A DNA stretch of 64,000 bases from CBDCZY01 sp965224745 (GTDB lineage: Bacteria > Pseudomonadota > Gammaproteobacteria > Methylococcales > Methylomonadaceae), in assembly GCA_965224745.1 (NCBI GenBank), contig CBDCZY010000002.1, positions 992,001 through 1,056,000 of the forward strand, read 5' to 3'. The translations under genes and the position numbers were made by a program. Under the pieces are notes generated by a model, which searched no databases, was not told the origin of the DNA, and saw only the letters and a list, made by a program, of their open reading frames with translations. Positions 36,409 to 46,204 of the stretch are shown here, piece after piece (position 1 is the stretch's first letter; the number at the start of each line of letters is the position of its first letter).

Positions 36409-38429
36409 GTATCCCCTATAAATCTTAGGGCATGGTCTCAATCATCGCCTCACAACCTGAACTCTTTTCACGAATCAGCTGAGCAAGAGAAGGCAATTTA
36501 AACTCACCACTGACCCTGTCCCGAATATAGTCGTACGTTCTAACACCTAGTTTTTTCGCGGTTTGACTAAGGGTCATAAAGGTGTCTTTCACCTCGGTGC
36601 CCGCGTCTGACATGGTATGCAAACTGACATCCCTTTCCCGTGCTTGCACACGGGCAGCTAATTCGGAGGCATTGTTATGCAACGGTAATTCCGGGTCGTC
36701 AAGCAACCGAAGCAATGCGTCCTGTTTCGCCCGTGTTTTGGCGATGCGCTCATCCAGTTGTGCATAACCCGTTTGCGTTGAAAACAGCGCGTCAAACGCC
36801 TTTGAAAGTAGGTTGGCCTGTTGGTCATCCGGAGCCTGTTTGTAAGCCTTTAGCCGATGATAGAAAAGCCAGTATTGGGTCAGAAATTTATCCAGTGACA
36901 TTTTGTGTTGCGGAACAATCGGCCGTAGCTTTTTATAATGCCTGCCATCATGTATCCAGCACAAGGCGATATGCCGAGTGAGTAACTTGAATTGTGGTGC
37001 ATCATCGCAGACCAGCGTTTCAATCACGGGGATCGTTGTCTGTTCCCGGTAAGCCGCGATGGCACAGGCCTCCTTGATGCGTGTCCGCTGTTGCGGGCCA
37101 GGCTTGAGGGTATCCAGCAGAGCATCAAAAGTGCTTTCGTCAAAGCAGACGCCTTTTTCCAACCGTTTATCCACGGCCTTGCGTATTTTATTAGACAGTT
37201 GAAAGCCCTCGAGCAGGCCAATGGCCTGCGTGTTATAAAGAAACTGGCGCGGCGCAAAGTTCCTGAACACATCCAGCACCGTCAGACGATCTTTGTGCGG
37301 GGTGGTGAAATAGGCCGAGTAAAAGGGATTACAGAGAATTTGCGTGTAATGGTTTTCGCCCTTGACACGGGCGCTGGTGTCATCGGTCTGCTGATATGTC
37401 GTACTCGCCAGCCCAGCCTCAACAATGTCAGATTTTTCCTGATGAAAATCGGCGTAGCCTGTTGTCCACTGATTGGAAAGATACGCCGATGAAATTTCGA
37501 TGCCAAAATTCTGAAAGAAGTCCAGAATACAGCTTTCCGACAGATTGCATTCGGATTTTAACAGCGGAATCAGGGAGCGGATACCGACGCCAAATTCACC
37601 TTTCCCCGCCACATCGGCCGGAAGTTGACCCAGAAAGGTCTTCCCCTGTGATGGCGAGTAATACACCTCACGCCGATATTTGACATTGTTCGTGATGATC
37701 TTGATGTCCTGAATGACGACATCTGAATAGCCTTTAAATCGAGCATCCGTTGGCAGGACATTTTTGTTGACGGGACAAACCTGCTCTCGGTCAATTTTCA
37801 CCTTGGTCAATTTGCCCTCGCGTTGACGTTTCTTAGGGTTGTTTTTTTCATCGGCCTCAGGGTCACCGCCCACTTGACGTTCCTTTTCGGACGAGTGATC
37901 AGCGGATTCTTTTGTACGGTTACCCTTGATATTCGGCTTGCCCTGTTCACCTTTCAAGCGGTTGATTTCATCTTTGAGCTGCTGGTTTTCTTCTCTGAAC
38001 GCCTCATTTTCACCATAAAGCGTTTCTACCAAGTTAAGCAGTCCATTCACCAGGGATTTTATCTGAGGATCAGGGATGGAGGCCACATCTACTTGCAACG
38101 CTTCGATGGCCGACTCAATAGTGTTTCTGTTCAACGATACTTTAGAGGTCTTATGAAGTATAAGCCTATTATATCGTTGGTTTTTTAGGTCAGATTTTTG
38201 CCCATACAATGCGATTAATGGGGGTTGGTAATATTGGCGAAAAGGAATTAGCAAAGCGTTGCGAAAGGGTCTCCAGTCGCTTCACAAATGGACAAACAAC
38301 CCGAAACAGGGTGTGGCGGAAATGAACATTGAAAACACAGTTTGTGTCCAAAACCTTGTCAAGTGTTTTTTTACTTTTATGGCATGTTTTTTCTGGATGG
38401 TCTGTTGCCCTAGAATTTATAGGGGATAC
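36409..38429 (-). mobile_element. IS66-family element inserted in IS110
   Basis: 2,021 bases. The left end GTATCCCCTATAAATCTTAG and the complement of the right end GTATCCCCTATAAATTCTAG match in 18 of 20 positions. GTAAAAAG is duplicated on both sides (36401-36408, 38430-38437), the 8-bp duplication expected of IS66. Only a TnpC-type gene is present. The accessory tnpA and tnpB genes of larger IS66 members are missing. Confidence 0.9.
36425..38254 (-). CDS. IS66-family transposase (TnpC)
   Basis: Up to 609 residues. The true start is unclear, because the first 40 residues or so are not family-like and SLNRNTIESAIEALQ may be close to the start. A coiled coil (ENQQLKDEINRLKGEQGK) precedes the IS66 zinc-finger and catalytic domains (VCPVNKNVLP, QQTDDTSARVKGENH, CWIHDGRHYKKL and PLHNNASELAARVQARERDV). 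The frame is intact, so the element may be active. Confidence 0.85.
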   Translation of the reverse strand: MLIPFRQYYQPPLIALYGQKSDLKNQRYNRLILHKTSKVSLNRNTIESAIEALQVDVASIPDPQIKSLVNGLLNLVETLYGENEAFREENQQLKDEINRLKGEQGKPNIKGNRTKESADHSSEKERQVGGDPEADEKNNPKKRQREGKLTKVKIDREQVCPVNKNVLPTDARFKGYSDVVIQDIKIITNNVKYRREVYYSPSQGKTFLGQLPADVAGKGEFGVGIRSLIPLLKSECNLSESCILDFFQNFGIEISSAYLSNQWTTGYADFHQEKSDIVEAGLASTTYQQTDDTSARVKGENHYTQILCNPFYSAYFTTPHKDRLTVLDVFRNFAPRQFLYNTQAIGLLEGFQLSNKIRKAVDKRLEKGVCFDESTFDALLDTLKPGPQQRTRIKEACAIAAYREQTTIPVIETLVCDDAPQFKLLTRHIALCWIHDGRHYKKLRPIVPQHKMSLDKFLTQYWLFYHRLKAYKQAPDDQQANLLSKAFDALFSTQTGYAQLDERIAKTRAKQDALLRLLDDPELPLHNNASELAARVQARERDVSLHTMSDAGTEVKDTFMTLSQTAKKLGVRTYDYIRDRVSGEFKLPSLAQLIREKSSGCEAMIETMP

Positions 38430-38660
38430 GTAAAAAGCATAACCAAGCAGTCAGAGCTTTAGGGCGACATTTAACGAGAGTCATCTGGTCTTTGATTAAG
38501 CATCAAAGGAACTATGAAATGCGTTGATTTGTTATTAAAAAATACTTGCAAATTCTAGCGGGATGTTCAGGTCTTTCTATAGTATATTCTTGAAAGACTT
38601 GACCCTTTGATTAGAATGATAAATATTTAGCGTGAAAATTTTTACTCTTCTCGGCCAAGC

Positions 38661-39307
38661 TTATTTTAATGATTGGTAATACTGGGCCAAATCCTTTATT
38701 TCTTCATCCGTTAATTGTTTAGCGATCAGCCTCATCCTGCTATAAATATCATTGTGTCGGTCGCCCCTTTTATAAGCTTTGAGCGTTTTTTCTAAATACT
38801 CGACTTGTTGTCCCGCCAATGCCGGGATATCCATTTTTTCCCCTTCCCCTTCTGTGCCATGACAAACAGAACACGGCGGTAAAATCCTTTTTCCTTCACC
38901 GCGAGTAGCCAGCTTTTTCGCGCGTTGTATGGCCTGGAGATTTGCCTTTTTGTCGGGGGCGACGCTAAAGTACTCAACCATACCGCCAAATCGGCTGCAT
39001 CTTGTTTACTCAGCCCCACTGCAACAGAAGACATCAATGGGTGTTCCCGGCTATTGTCCGCATAATCGCGCAATTGTTTGAAAGTATACGTGGCTAATTG
39101 ACCCGCTAACGACGGATAACCAGACATGGAACTCACTCCTGTTTCACCATGACAAGCCGCACAGGTAGCCGCCAATTCTTTACCTTTTGCCACATTACCT
39201 TTTTTTACAAATTCGAGCATTTCAGGTGTCCATGCTATTTTTGAGGCCGGTTCGGCGATTACAAGAATGGGCGATAGCAAAACTGCGAGAAACGTTAAGC
39301 GTTTCAT
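38661..39307 (-). pseudogene. Diheme cytochrome c (c4-type), frameshifted
   Basis: The ATG at 39307 follows GGGG and starts a signal peptide (MKRLTFLAVLLSPILVIAEP). The first heme site is CAACH, with SGYPSLAGQLATYTFKQLRD. After ADLAVW (about 38985) the frame continues as unrelated sequence, while another frame picks up EYFSVAPDKKANLQAIQRAK, the second heme site CSVCHG, and IPALAGQQVEYLEKTLKAYK, ending at 38661. One extra base near TGGTTGAGTAC explains the break. Together the parts form a normal c4-type cytochrome, the likely electron donor of the oxidase encoded just upstream. A sequencing error is possible. Confidence 0.82.
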
Positions 39308-40694
39308 AGTTAATATCCCCATGGGCTGGAACCGTGTGTATCCATAAAAAAGAATTGTAAAATCGGAATGGCAAAACTCAGAGCCATCAGGCCGGCAATG
39401 ACTTTATTCCAAAGAGTGAAGTCATTTAAAAATTCCGGAAGTTCCTTTACCGGATGAAAAGTGGTTGCGTATGCAACCTCTTCAATATGAGATTCAGTCG
39501 ATTTGAACTGGGTCATAAACAAGTTGTAAATAAACAAACAAGCTGAACCTAGCAATATAAATCCGCCTACGATCATGGCAAATTCATAAGGCTCCCATGT
39601 CAGGGTCAGGATGCTGTTATATTCGACGGTTGATATACGACGTGGTTGCCCGAGCAGCCCTAAGATATGCCACGGCGTCGTTAAAATGGTCATGCCGATA
39701 AACCAGATCCATAACTGCAATAAAGCCATTTGCTTCGAGAATAAGGCTTTGCCAGTCAGTATCGGCCATAGATAATAGGCAATCGCAAAATACATAATGA
39801 CGGTTGTCCCGGCAAAAATAAGGTGAAAATGTCCAGGCACCCACGCGGTATTATGTATCATGGCATTCATAGCATAGCTGGCATTGATGATACCGCCAAA
39901 GCCGCCGAAGATGAGCATCAACAACGATAGAATAACTGAAAGCACCATAGGGTTAGTCCACGGTAAAACGACTATCCAACCGAATAAACCGGTTCCTCCC
40001 CGAAGTCGCGCGGCTATTTCCAAAGAGGCGATTACCGTAAAACCGGTGATAAAAGTAGGCAATGTGACTACAAAAGTACCAAATCCGTGTAGCATCTTCC
40101 AACCTGCGGCTTGTTCGGGGTCCATATACAAGTGATGAAAACCAATCGGTAAACTGAAAACCACCAGCACTATAAAGGCCGCTCTTGCCATCTCATCACT
40201 GAATAAATAGCCACCGGCTTGTTTAGGGACAAACACATAAAAGGCGATATAAGCTGGGATGAGCCAGAAATAGACAATAGGATGCAAAGTCCAAGCAAAC
40301 AGGGTTCGCGCCAGCCCAGCGTCAATCGTATCTATCCAACCGAATGACCAGGGAATGAGCTGAAAAACCACTTCCATGGCTACTCCAGCACTAGTCCATA
40401 ACCAGAGCAATGCGTTGGCGACCGTGGCAAACATGGCAAGTGGCACGGGTTCGCCGGGGTGATCTTTTTTCCATTCTTTCATCATCACAATCATGATGTA
40501 GCACCAAACCCAAGAGCCGACGACTAGCAATGTTGCCCCAATATAAAAAGCATAGTGCGCCTGAACCGGCGGGTAAAATGTGTAGAGCACGGAGGCTAAT
40601 CCCGTGAGTAGAGGTACTGCAGCCAACACTACTCCGAGCAGACAAATTGCAAAACCACCCCACGCCCATTTTAGATTCCAGATCGGCCGTTTAA

Positions 40695-42809
40695 CCCATC
40701 TTCGTGACTTTGACATCGCTAAGTTATTGATATTTTGTTTTCATCGAATGATTCCATGAAAAAAAACCTTACCTTTCAACGGTGTTTTTTTCAGATCCGC
40801 TCGGTAGTGCCATTTTCGTCTTTTTGACCCTTGATTTTCCCCGGTTTTTCATTAATGCTAGGGACATGTATATTCGAAAAACCAAAACGAAATCCCTGGA
40901 TAATGGCGGGGCCTACTTCACCTATCGGATCGTTGAATCCGTTCGCGTGGGAAGGAAAGTAAAGCAACGCACCTTACTGAATCTAGGCAAAGACTTCGCC
41001 ATTGATCCAGAGCACTGGCCCTTGCTGACAGCCAGGATTGAACAATTGTTACAAGGCTGTGAGCCTCATCAGCAAGAATTGTTTCATGTAGCCGATGAGT
41101 TAACGCAATGCCTGGAAGCCTCAGCCCAGCGTTACAGTGCGCTTATCATCGCTAAGCTGGCCCAACCGGTGGATGCTGCCAGTCCAGAACCCGATTATCA
41201 CACGGTTGATATCAATCATGTCGAAACCCTTCAAGCCCGCAGTATCGGTGTTGAAACGCTGGCGTGGCATGCGGTTATGCAACTACAACTGGATCAGAAG
41301 CTCACCGCACTGGGTTTTAATAAAGTCGAACTCGCTGCGGCCATCGGTAACATTATCGGCCGTGTGGTTTCACCGGGCAGTGAATTGCACACCCATGATT
41401 GGCTACAATCACGCTCAGCGTTGGGAGAACTGCTTGACCATGACTATGGCCATACCAGCCTGACACGGCTTTATACGATCAGCGATAAATTGCTCAAACA
41501 CCAGACGGCACTGGAAACGTTTCTGTCCGAGCAAGAGCAAACCTTATTCGAATTGAACCGTAGTATTGTGCTATACGATTTGACCAATACCTATTTTGAA
41601 GGGCAGTGTCACCAAAACCCCAAAGCCCAGTTCGGTCGTTCCAAAGAAAAACGCAGTGATTGTCCCTTGGTGACGCTGGGACTGGTGTTGGATGGTGAGG
41701 GATTTCCTCTGAGCAGTCAGGTTTTCCCGGGTAATGCCAGTGAGCCGGGCACCTTGGAGTTAATGCTGGATGAACTACAAAAAATACAGCCATTACCGCA
41801 GGTCACAAAACCTGTGATCATCATGGATGCCGGTATTGCCAGTGCCGACAACATCGCCTGGTTAATCGAGCAGGGCTATCATTATCTGGTGGTCAGTCGA
41901 GAGCGATCCGTGATCAATCCCACCGATCAGGACGATGCTGTGATGGTGAGAGAAACCGAACACAGTCAGGTGTGTGTTTATCGCGAAACAGATCAAGACA
42001 CCCACGAAACCCGGCTCTATTGTCACTCCGAACAAAAACAAAAAAAAGAGCAGGCTATCCGAAACCGCTTCCATGTTCGCATGGAAGAAGCACTCAACAA
42101 GCTTGATGCGGGCTTAAACAAAAAAGGGACGATCAAAAAATACAGCAAAATACTGGAACGGATCGGTCGACTGCGCGAAAAAAACCGGCGGGTTTCGCAA
42201 GACTACCGCATTGACGTCATAACCGATGACGAGAAAAAAAACGCCATCCGGCTTGAATGGCAACGTGAACCTCAAAGTAAACAGAACGATCAACACTGTG
42301 GTGTCTATTGCCTCAGAACCAATATCCCCGACTGGTCTGAAGAACAACTGTGGACGACCTACATCATGCTGACCGAGATCGAAGCCACCTTTCGAAGCTT
42401 GAAAACTGAACTGGGCTTGCGCCCGGTTTACCACCAAAAAGAAGACCGTGTCACCGGCCACTTGTTCATTACTTTGCTGGCTTATCATCTGGTGCATACG
42501 CTGCGCTATCAACTGAAGCAACAGGGCATTCATTTAAGCTGGGACAGTATTCGTAACATCATGTCGACACAGCAACGTATCACCATGACCTTACCAACGG
42601 ATGATCATAAAATGATTCACCTGCGGACAACAACGAAGGCGGAGCTACGTCAGAAACAAATTTATGAAGCTTTGAATATTAAACCCGACCTCATTGGTCA
42701 ATGTAAAACAATTATCGATAAAAAAAATCTGTAGTGCCAACTGAAACAGATTGAAAATTTTAACTTATTGAAATAACAGGATATTGTAAATATAAGTCAC
42801 GAAGATGGG
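40695..42809 (+). mobile_element. IS1634-like (IS4 superfamily) element in the oxidase gene
   Basis: 2,115 bases with perfect 16-bp terminal inverted repeats CCCATCTTCGTGACTT. TTAA is repeated on both sides (40691-40694 and 42810-42813). Because TTAA is its own complement, it could be either the target duplication or the outer edge of the repeat. Typical IS1634 duplications are 5-6 bp. Confidence 0.88.
40866..42734 (+). CDS. IS1634-family transposase
   Basis: 622 residues from MYIRKTKTKSLDNGG, preceded by AGGGAC. The frame is open earlier (40782), but that part is not family-like. DDE-type landmarks include SIVLYDLTNTYFEGQC, PVIIMDAGIASADNIAWL, HYLVVSRERS and the late Glu block TEIEATFRSLKTELGLRPVY with HLFITLLAYHLVHTLRYQL. 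It reads opposite to the interrupted oxidase gene and is complete. Confidence 0.87.
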   Translation: MYIRKTKTKSLDNGGAYFTYRIVESVRVGRKVKQRTLLNLGKDFAIDPEHWPLLTARIEQLLQGCEPHQQELFHVADELTQCLEASAQRYSALIIAKLAQPVDAASPEPDYHTVDINHVETLQARSIGVETLAWHAVMQLQLDQKLTALGFNKVELAAAIGNIIGRVVSPGSELHTHDWLQSRSALGELLDHDYGHTSLTRLYTISDKLLKHQTALETFLSEQEQTLFELNRSIVLYDLTNTYFEGQCHQNPKAQFGRSKEKRSDCPLVTLGLVLDGEGFPLSSQVFPGNASEPGTLELMLDELQKIQPLPQVTKPVIIMDAGIASADNIAWLIEQGYHYLVVSRERSVINPTDQDDAVMVRETEHSQVCVYRETDQDTHETRLYCHSEQKQKKEQAIRNRFHVRMEEALNKLDAGLNKKGTIKKYSKILERIGRLREKNRRVSQDYRIDVITDDEKKNAIRLEWQREPQSKQNDQHCGVYCLRTNIPDWSEEQLWTTYIMLTEIEATFRSLKTELGLRPVYHQKEDRVTGHLFITLLAYHLVHTLRYQLKQQGIHLSWDSIRNIMSTQQRITMTLPTDDHKMIHLRTTTKAELRQKQIYEALNIKPDLIGQCKTIIDKKNL

Positions 42810-43043
42810 TTAAGACTTGTCGAAGCAGTATAATAGCCAAAGCCCATGATAAAAAAGGTAGTCAACACATAAGCCATCAATACACCGTGGGTACTGACGG
42901 AAGCAAAATAGACTTGCGTTGATTCTAACGGAGGAAATAAACCACTTCTTTCAAGCACCTGATATTCACCCATAAAACAAGCAAGAATAAACGCTGTGAA
43001 AGCGACCCAAATATGGCTCAAGGCTAAATTTTTAGTAGCTCTA

Positions 43044-43571
43044 TCATCCATAACTGGTCTCCTCTGGTGTTGTCTTAGGAGGGAGCCAGTTTTCTTTAGC
43101 CTCGACAGAAACATTGCTCCACATATGGTCGTGTCCCATACCACAATATTCGTTACATAACATTGGATATTCCCCTGGCTTTGGAAAATAGGTGGTTACT
43201 TCGGAAACATAACCGGGAACGATCATGGTATTCAAATTAGTCATGGGCATGTGCACACCATGCAAAACATCAATGCTGGCCCATCTGAACTTTATTTTGG
43301 TTTCGGCTGGAATCTTGATTTTTTTAGGGAAAAAACCATATCGCCCCGCGACCATTCTAACAGTGACGTCGTCGTTTTCATCGACTTGTACGCCAAGGTT
43401 ATCTTCGGCAAATTCTTTACTTAAGTGCAAGCGCGCTGAATCTATAGTCTCTACATTACTCGGTACGTTTATGCCATGAAAAAGAGAATCGATTAGGATG
43501 ATACTGACAAACAAACCTGCCATGCCCAGAGAGACATAGACCCACTTTTTTTCTAATGGATCAATATGCAT
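43044..43571 (-). CDS. CuA-type cytochrome c oxidase subunit II
   Basis: 175 residues: one N-terminal membrane helix (VYVSLGMAGLFVSIILID) and a cupredoxin domain with the CuA ligands HGVHMPMT and CNEYCGMGHDHM. This compact, single-helix subunit II is typical of B-family (ba3-like) oxidases. It accepts electrons from cytochrome c. The gene is intact although the next gene, subunit I, is disrupted. Confidence 0.9.
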   Translation of the reverse strand: MHIDPLEKKWVYVSLGMAGLFVSIILIDSLFHGINVPSNVETIDSARLHLSKEFAEDNLGVQVDENDDVTVRMVAGRYGFFPKKIKIPAETKIKFRWASIDVLHGVHMPMTNLNTMIVPGYVSEVTTYFPKPGEYPMLCNEYCGMGHDHMWSNVSVEAKENWLPPKTTPEETSYG

Positions 43572-43579
43572 TAGCCACC

Positions 43580-43732
43580 TCAGTTAACAATACCGCGAGG
43601 TAAAAACACCCCGTAATAAAAAAATAACCAGCCGACAACGAAACCAAGACCGACGGTAAGCATTAAGGCCCAGGTGCCAACAGGAGAGCTTTCAATAATT
43701 TTCTTTTGTTCATTTATGTTTAGTGGTTGCAC
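43580..43732 (-). CDS. Small single-helix subunit of the ba3-type oxidase
   Basis: 50 residues from a GTG at 43732 with GGGG 8 bases upstream. The sequence begins (V)QPLNINEQKKIIESSPVGT and has one membrane helix (WALMLTVGLGFVVGWLFFYY), then GVFLPRGIVN. It ends 8 bases before subunit II. Small one-helix proteins (subunit IIa-like) are encoded at this place in B-family oxidase operons. The assignment rests on position and topology. Confidence 0.7.
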   Translation of the reverse strand: MQPLNINEQKKIIESSPVGTWALMLTVGLGFVVGWLFFYYGVFLPRGIVN

Positions 43733-44022
43733 GTTCTACCCCGTATCCAACTAAAATGTGAATAGTAACTTTTTGATTTTCCGAAAGTCTGCTGGTGTTT
43801 TTTATATTTTTAAATATAAGACCAAAAGGAGTTTTTCACTTATGCGATTAATTCTAAAGAAAAAAGCATTGAGTAAAATTGTCCAGCACCGTTATGTGGT
43901 TTATTAAAATTATTGTAACGATTCAAATTTATATAAAGGGACAATGTTAATCTGCTTTATGCAAAGGTATTTTGACTTATGTCAAAATACCTTTGAAAAC
44001 TTGGAACATCAATGCTCGGCTT

Positions 44023-44180
44023 AGGAGCGAGGATTTAATACTTCACGCAACCACTAATCCGGAATTTATAACGAGTTGATTTTTGTCGAGAGCAAGGTGC
44101 TGAAATAAGCATATAGTAAGCTACGCAGCTTTTTCAGTAACGCTGTCTATTGGCAAAAGTCGACTGGTAGAATTTACGAA
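44023..44180. repeat. Nested palindromic element, copy B (degenerate)
   Basis: It starts AGGAGCGAGGATTTAATA, as the outer arm of copy D, then ACTTCACGC, as copy C. The inner hairpin GCTGAAATAAGC...GCTTTTTCAGT (44099-44138) holds the family core in inverted form (GCGTAGCTTACTAT). The outer right arm has decayed, so the end is approximate. It lies in the gap upstream of the oxidase operon. Confidence 0.6.
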
Positions 44181-44269
44181 CAGATAGCATTGAGCAGTCT
44201 GTAGATAGCTAAAACGTGAAACGATATTTATCAGGCCATGTTCCTGTACTATTAGTATCAATCTACATT

Positions 44270-44675
44270 TCAGCTATGACCCTGACCGGCAAGCGGCCAC
44301 CTTTTTTGCACTGTCCAAAGCCAAAGTGGATGACCAAAAAGCGGCAAGTACTTTGCCGATCCTGACCCACTCAACATATATCTTTGATCGCGCGTAGTAC
44401 GATTACCGTTGGTGCTATGGGAAAGGGGAGAAGATGGAACAGGTGCACTTCAAAGGCAACCTTATTATCGGACACATGATGGAGAATCACGTTACGAGGT
44501 AAAAACAACTCGATTCGCACGAAACTATATTCTGGTCGATAAAACGTTCGACTCATCTCAGAAAAAGGGAAAAATGCCCCACTCCTTTGTGCCGTATCCG
44601 CTTTATCAGCCGCGAAGACAAAAGAAATCGTCCTGATCTCTAATGACCTCAGCTCACACCTTGGTCGAACGTAGA
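44270..44675 (+). pseudogene. IS4-family transposase remnant
   Basis: Three frames carry pieces in the right order: RQAATFFALSKAKVDDQKAA then THSTYIFDRA, a stop, YDYRW; in a second frame SRYEVKTTRF and ILVDKTFD; and near the end KEIVLISNDLSS. These match the 'ALTxAKVHDxKAA...YVFDRGYxDYxW...VLITNDL' pattern of IS4 transposases. Several frameshifts and stops make it non-functional. No ends were identified. Confidence 0.6.
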
Positions 44676-44682
44676 ACACCAA

Positions 44683-44748
44683 CAGTTCAGAAAACAGTTC
44701 AGAAAACAGTTCAGAAAACAGTTCAGAAAACAGTTCAGAAAACAGTTA
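44683..44748. repeat. 12-base tandem repeat, about 5.5 copies
   Basis: CAGTTCAGAAAA is repeated exactly five times, followed by CAGTTA. It directly follows the IS4 remnant. The unit is too short and spacer-free for CRISPR. The sequence 44749-44925 holds nothing recognised. Confidence 0.9.
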
Positions 44749-44925
44749 GAACTGATGGAAACTTAGCCTAAGTTTCCCCGCTATTTTTAATCTGACTACT
44801 TGAACCAGAACTTCGTGAAAAAAACATTAGAAACTGGTTTTTGGGTTGGCTAAGTTGCAGAGAAAATCTTACTTAGAGCGAAAAACCGGGGGAACAATTC
44901 GCTCCAGGTAAGAAGGTTAAGTCAA

Positions 44926-45603
44926 TTATTGCTCTACAACCCGGGAGATAGAAATTTGCGCGACTGGGTTTCTCCAATCATATCGTTCTGCAGGAAGATC
45001 TGCGATGCCGTGGATCCCCGGGTGAACATGCACAAAGCCTTCGCCGTCACTTGCCGATTCTCCTTCGCCTGAGCAAACATCGGCTGGCCCTGGGATATTT
45101 GTGCATAGTTCGTCATTTGCTTCAGTTCCCGCATCATAAGCAACGGAACGATAGGTGACAGTATCGCCAACTTCTTCCGGTAATTCTTTGCCGTTGAGTC
45201 CAAAAAACGCGTCGTTTGTTGGAATTAGCATGGCGAGCAGCGAGATGCGAGTCATACCCTCTACTGCATCGAGTTCAATGGTTACGCTCTTACCTGGAGG
45301 AAGAGGTGCCCCGGTATCAGTCGCGCCACTAATTAAATTCGGCAAGGTAGCTATAACCTCCAGTGCTGGGGCTGTATTACCTGCTTCTGCGATTGACGCC
45401 ACTTGGGACAAAGCGGGTTGTCCCAGCGTAAAAGCAGAAATTCCTGGTTGATGGATGAAAGAGAGTATTGGTGTAAATACTTGCCCCTGGGTTATGTTTG
45501 TTACAGTTACCTCATAATCGTGAGCAAACGCATTATTCGTGCCGACCAGGCCTGTGCTTATCAAACAAGTTAGACCAATCAGTTGTATTTGAATTTTTTT
45601 CAA
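44926..45603 (-). CDS. Secreted spondin-domain protein
   Basis: 225 residues. The start codon is TTG with AGGAG 7 bases upstream. No in-frame ATG suits the signal peptide (QLIGLTCLISTGLVGTNNAF). The mature part follows the spondin_N pattern found in bacterial surface proteins: YEVTVTNITQGQVFTPILSF, HQPGISAFTLGQPA, MTRISLLAMLIPTNDAFFGL and, near the end, HVHPGIHGIADLP. In eukaryotes this fold mediates matrix adhesion; the bacterial role is unknown. It stands alone, with nothing clear in 45604-46204 upstream. Confidence 0.85.
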   Translation of the reverse strand: MKKIQIQLIGLTCLISTGLVGTNNAFAHDYEVTVTNITQGQVFTPILSFIHQPGISAFTLGQPALSQVASIAEAGNTAPALEVIATLPNLISGATDTGAPLPPGKSVTIELDAVEGMTRISLLAMLIPTNDAFFGLNGKELPEEVGDTVTYRSVAYDAGTEANDELCTNIPGPADVCSGEGESASDGEGFVHVHPGIHGIADLPAERYDWRNPVAQISISRVVEQ

Positions 45604-46204
45604 TGTAGGCTCCTATTATTTAGAAGAAATTGTGATGTCGTTCATTTGTGGATGAAAACAGCGCCGCCCATAATCAATGTTTTGCTCGAGCTCGTTGTTC
45701 GGGCAAATTAATTAACCCGCATCAAGCATGGCCCGTTTTTGAACTTATCAACCCACGTGCTACACACTTGGGGGAGATTCTAAGTATACGAATTAACGGA
45801 AAGATCACCAAATTATCACTTTTTTATCACTTGCCGTTTTAACTCGATTAAAAACCATTTAACACAAACTAGAAACCTTGTTATTTTGAAGCTTGGATAA
45901 GGTTTTCACCTAAAAAAAGTATTCTTCTTGCAACTCACTTGAAGCAAATCGCTTTGACCCAAACAGTTAGAAAAGTAAGATTCTAGCTTGAAAATATGAA
46001 TTGATTTTCATAGCGCCGACTTTTCTGGAACCTCGACTAAACAAAAGTTGAAAGTGAAATAATAAAGCATTTGGTTTGAGGAGTATCCTAGAGATTTTAT
46101 TCACTTATACTTCCTGATGGATTTTTTGGCATAGACTAACTTGCTCGAAACAAACTACAATTGTTATAGGATCTTTATCTAATAATGAATACAAAACTTA
46201 GAAT
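45604..46204. other. Intergenic region without recognised genes
   Basis: About 600 bases between the divergent spondin-domain and SulP genes. Short open frames here lack family features and ribosome-binding sites. Promoters for both genes are expected, but none could be assigned. Confidence 0.5.

Larger units (their letters stand above)
35311..38527 (+). pseudogene. IS110-family transposase, split by IS66
   Basis: The start at 35311 has GAGGCG upstream. The N-terminal DEDD domain is clear (ITVGIDIGSYQHRVAIAG, AIAMEGFNGHARPL and the AKSDPIDAHKILEL segment), as is the C-terminal transposase_20 domain (SIPGFGVISCAELAGEIG, LYIGMAALDNQSGQFKG). After residue 366 (RAEGKK) the frame runs into IS66. 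Joining 36408 to 38438 continues as HNQAVRALGRHLTRVIWSLI and stops at 38527, giving 395 residues. The target is therefore an otherwise intact IS110 gene. Confidence 0.88.
39310..43051 (-). pseudogene. B-family (ba3-type) cytochrome c oxidase subunit I, split by an IS
   Basis: The first part (43051-42814) starts MDDRATKNLALSHIWVAF and includes the low-spin heme ligand segment STHGVLMAYVLTTFFIMGFG. The second part (40694-39310) has the CuB and heme ligands: TLHPIVYFWLIPAY, IGFHHLYMDPEQAAGW and NTAWVPGHFHLIFAG. Removing 40695-42809 and one TTAA joins TASTS to LKRPIWNLKWAWGG, giving 540 residues, normal for B-family oxidases. The enzyme reduces oxygen to water with cytochrome c electrons. The subunit II gene overlaps the start by 8 bases. 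With this insertion and the frameshifted cytochrome, the oxidase cannot be made. Confidence 0.9.

Noticed and set aside
39310..40716. A complete 468-residue oxidase subunit starting MSKSRRWVKRP
   Set aside because: Its first residues are read from the terminal repeat of the inserted IS; the real N-terminus lies 2.1 kb away on the other side of the element.
44683..44748. CRISPR array
   Set aside because: The repeat unit is 12 bases with no spacers and no cas genes are present.
45648..45842. 64-codon open frame upstream of the SulP gene
   Set aside because: No convincing start signal or recognised motif; probably chance.
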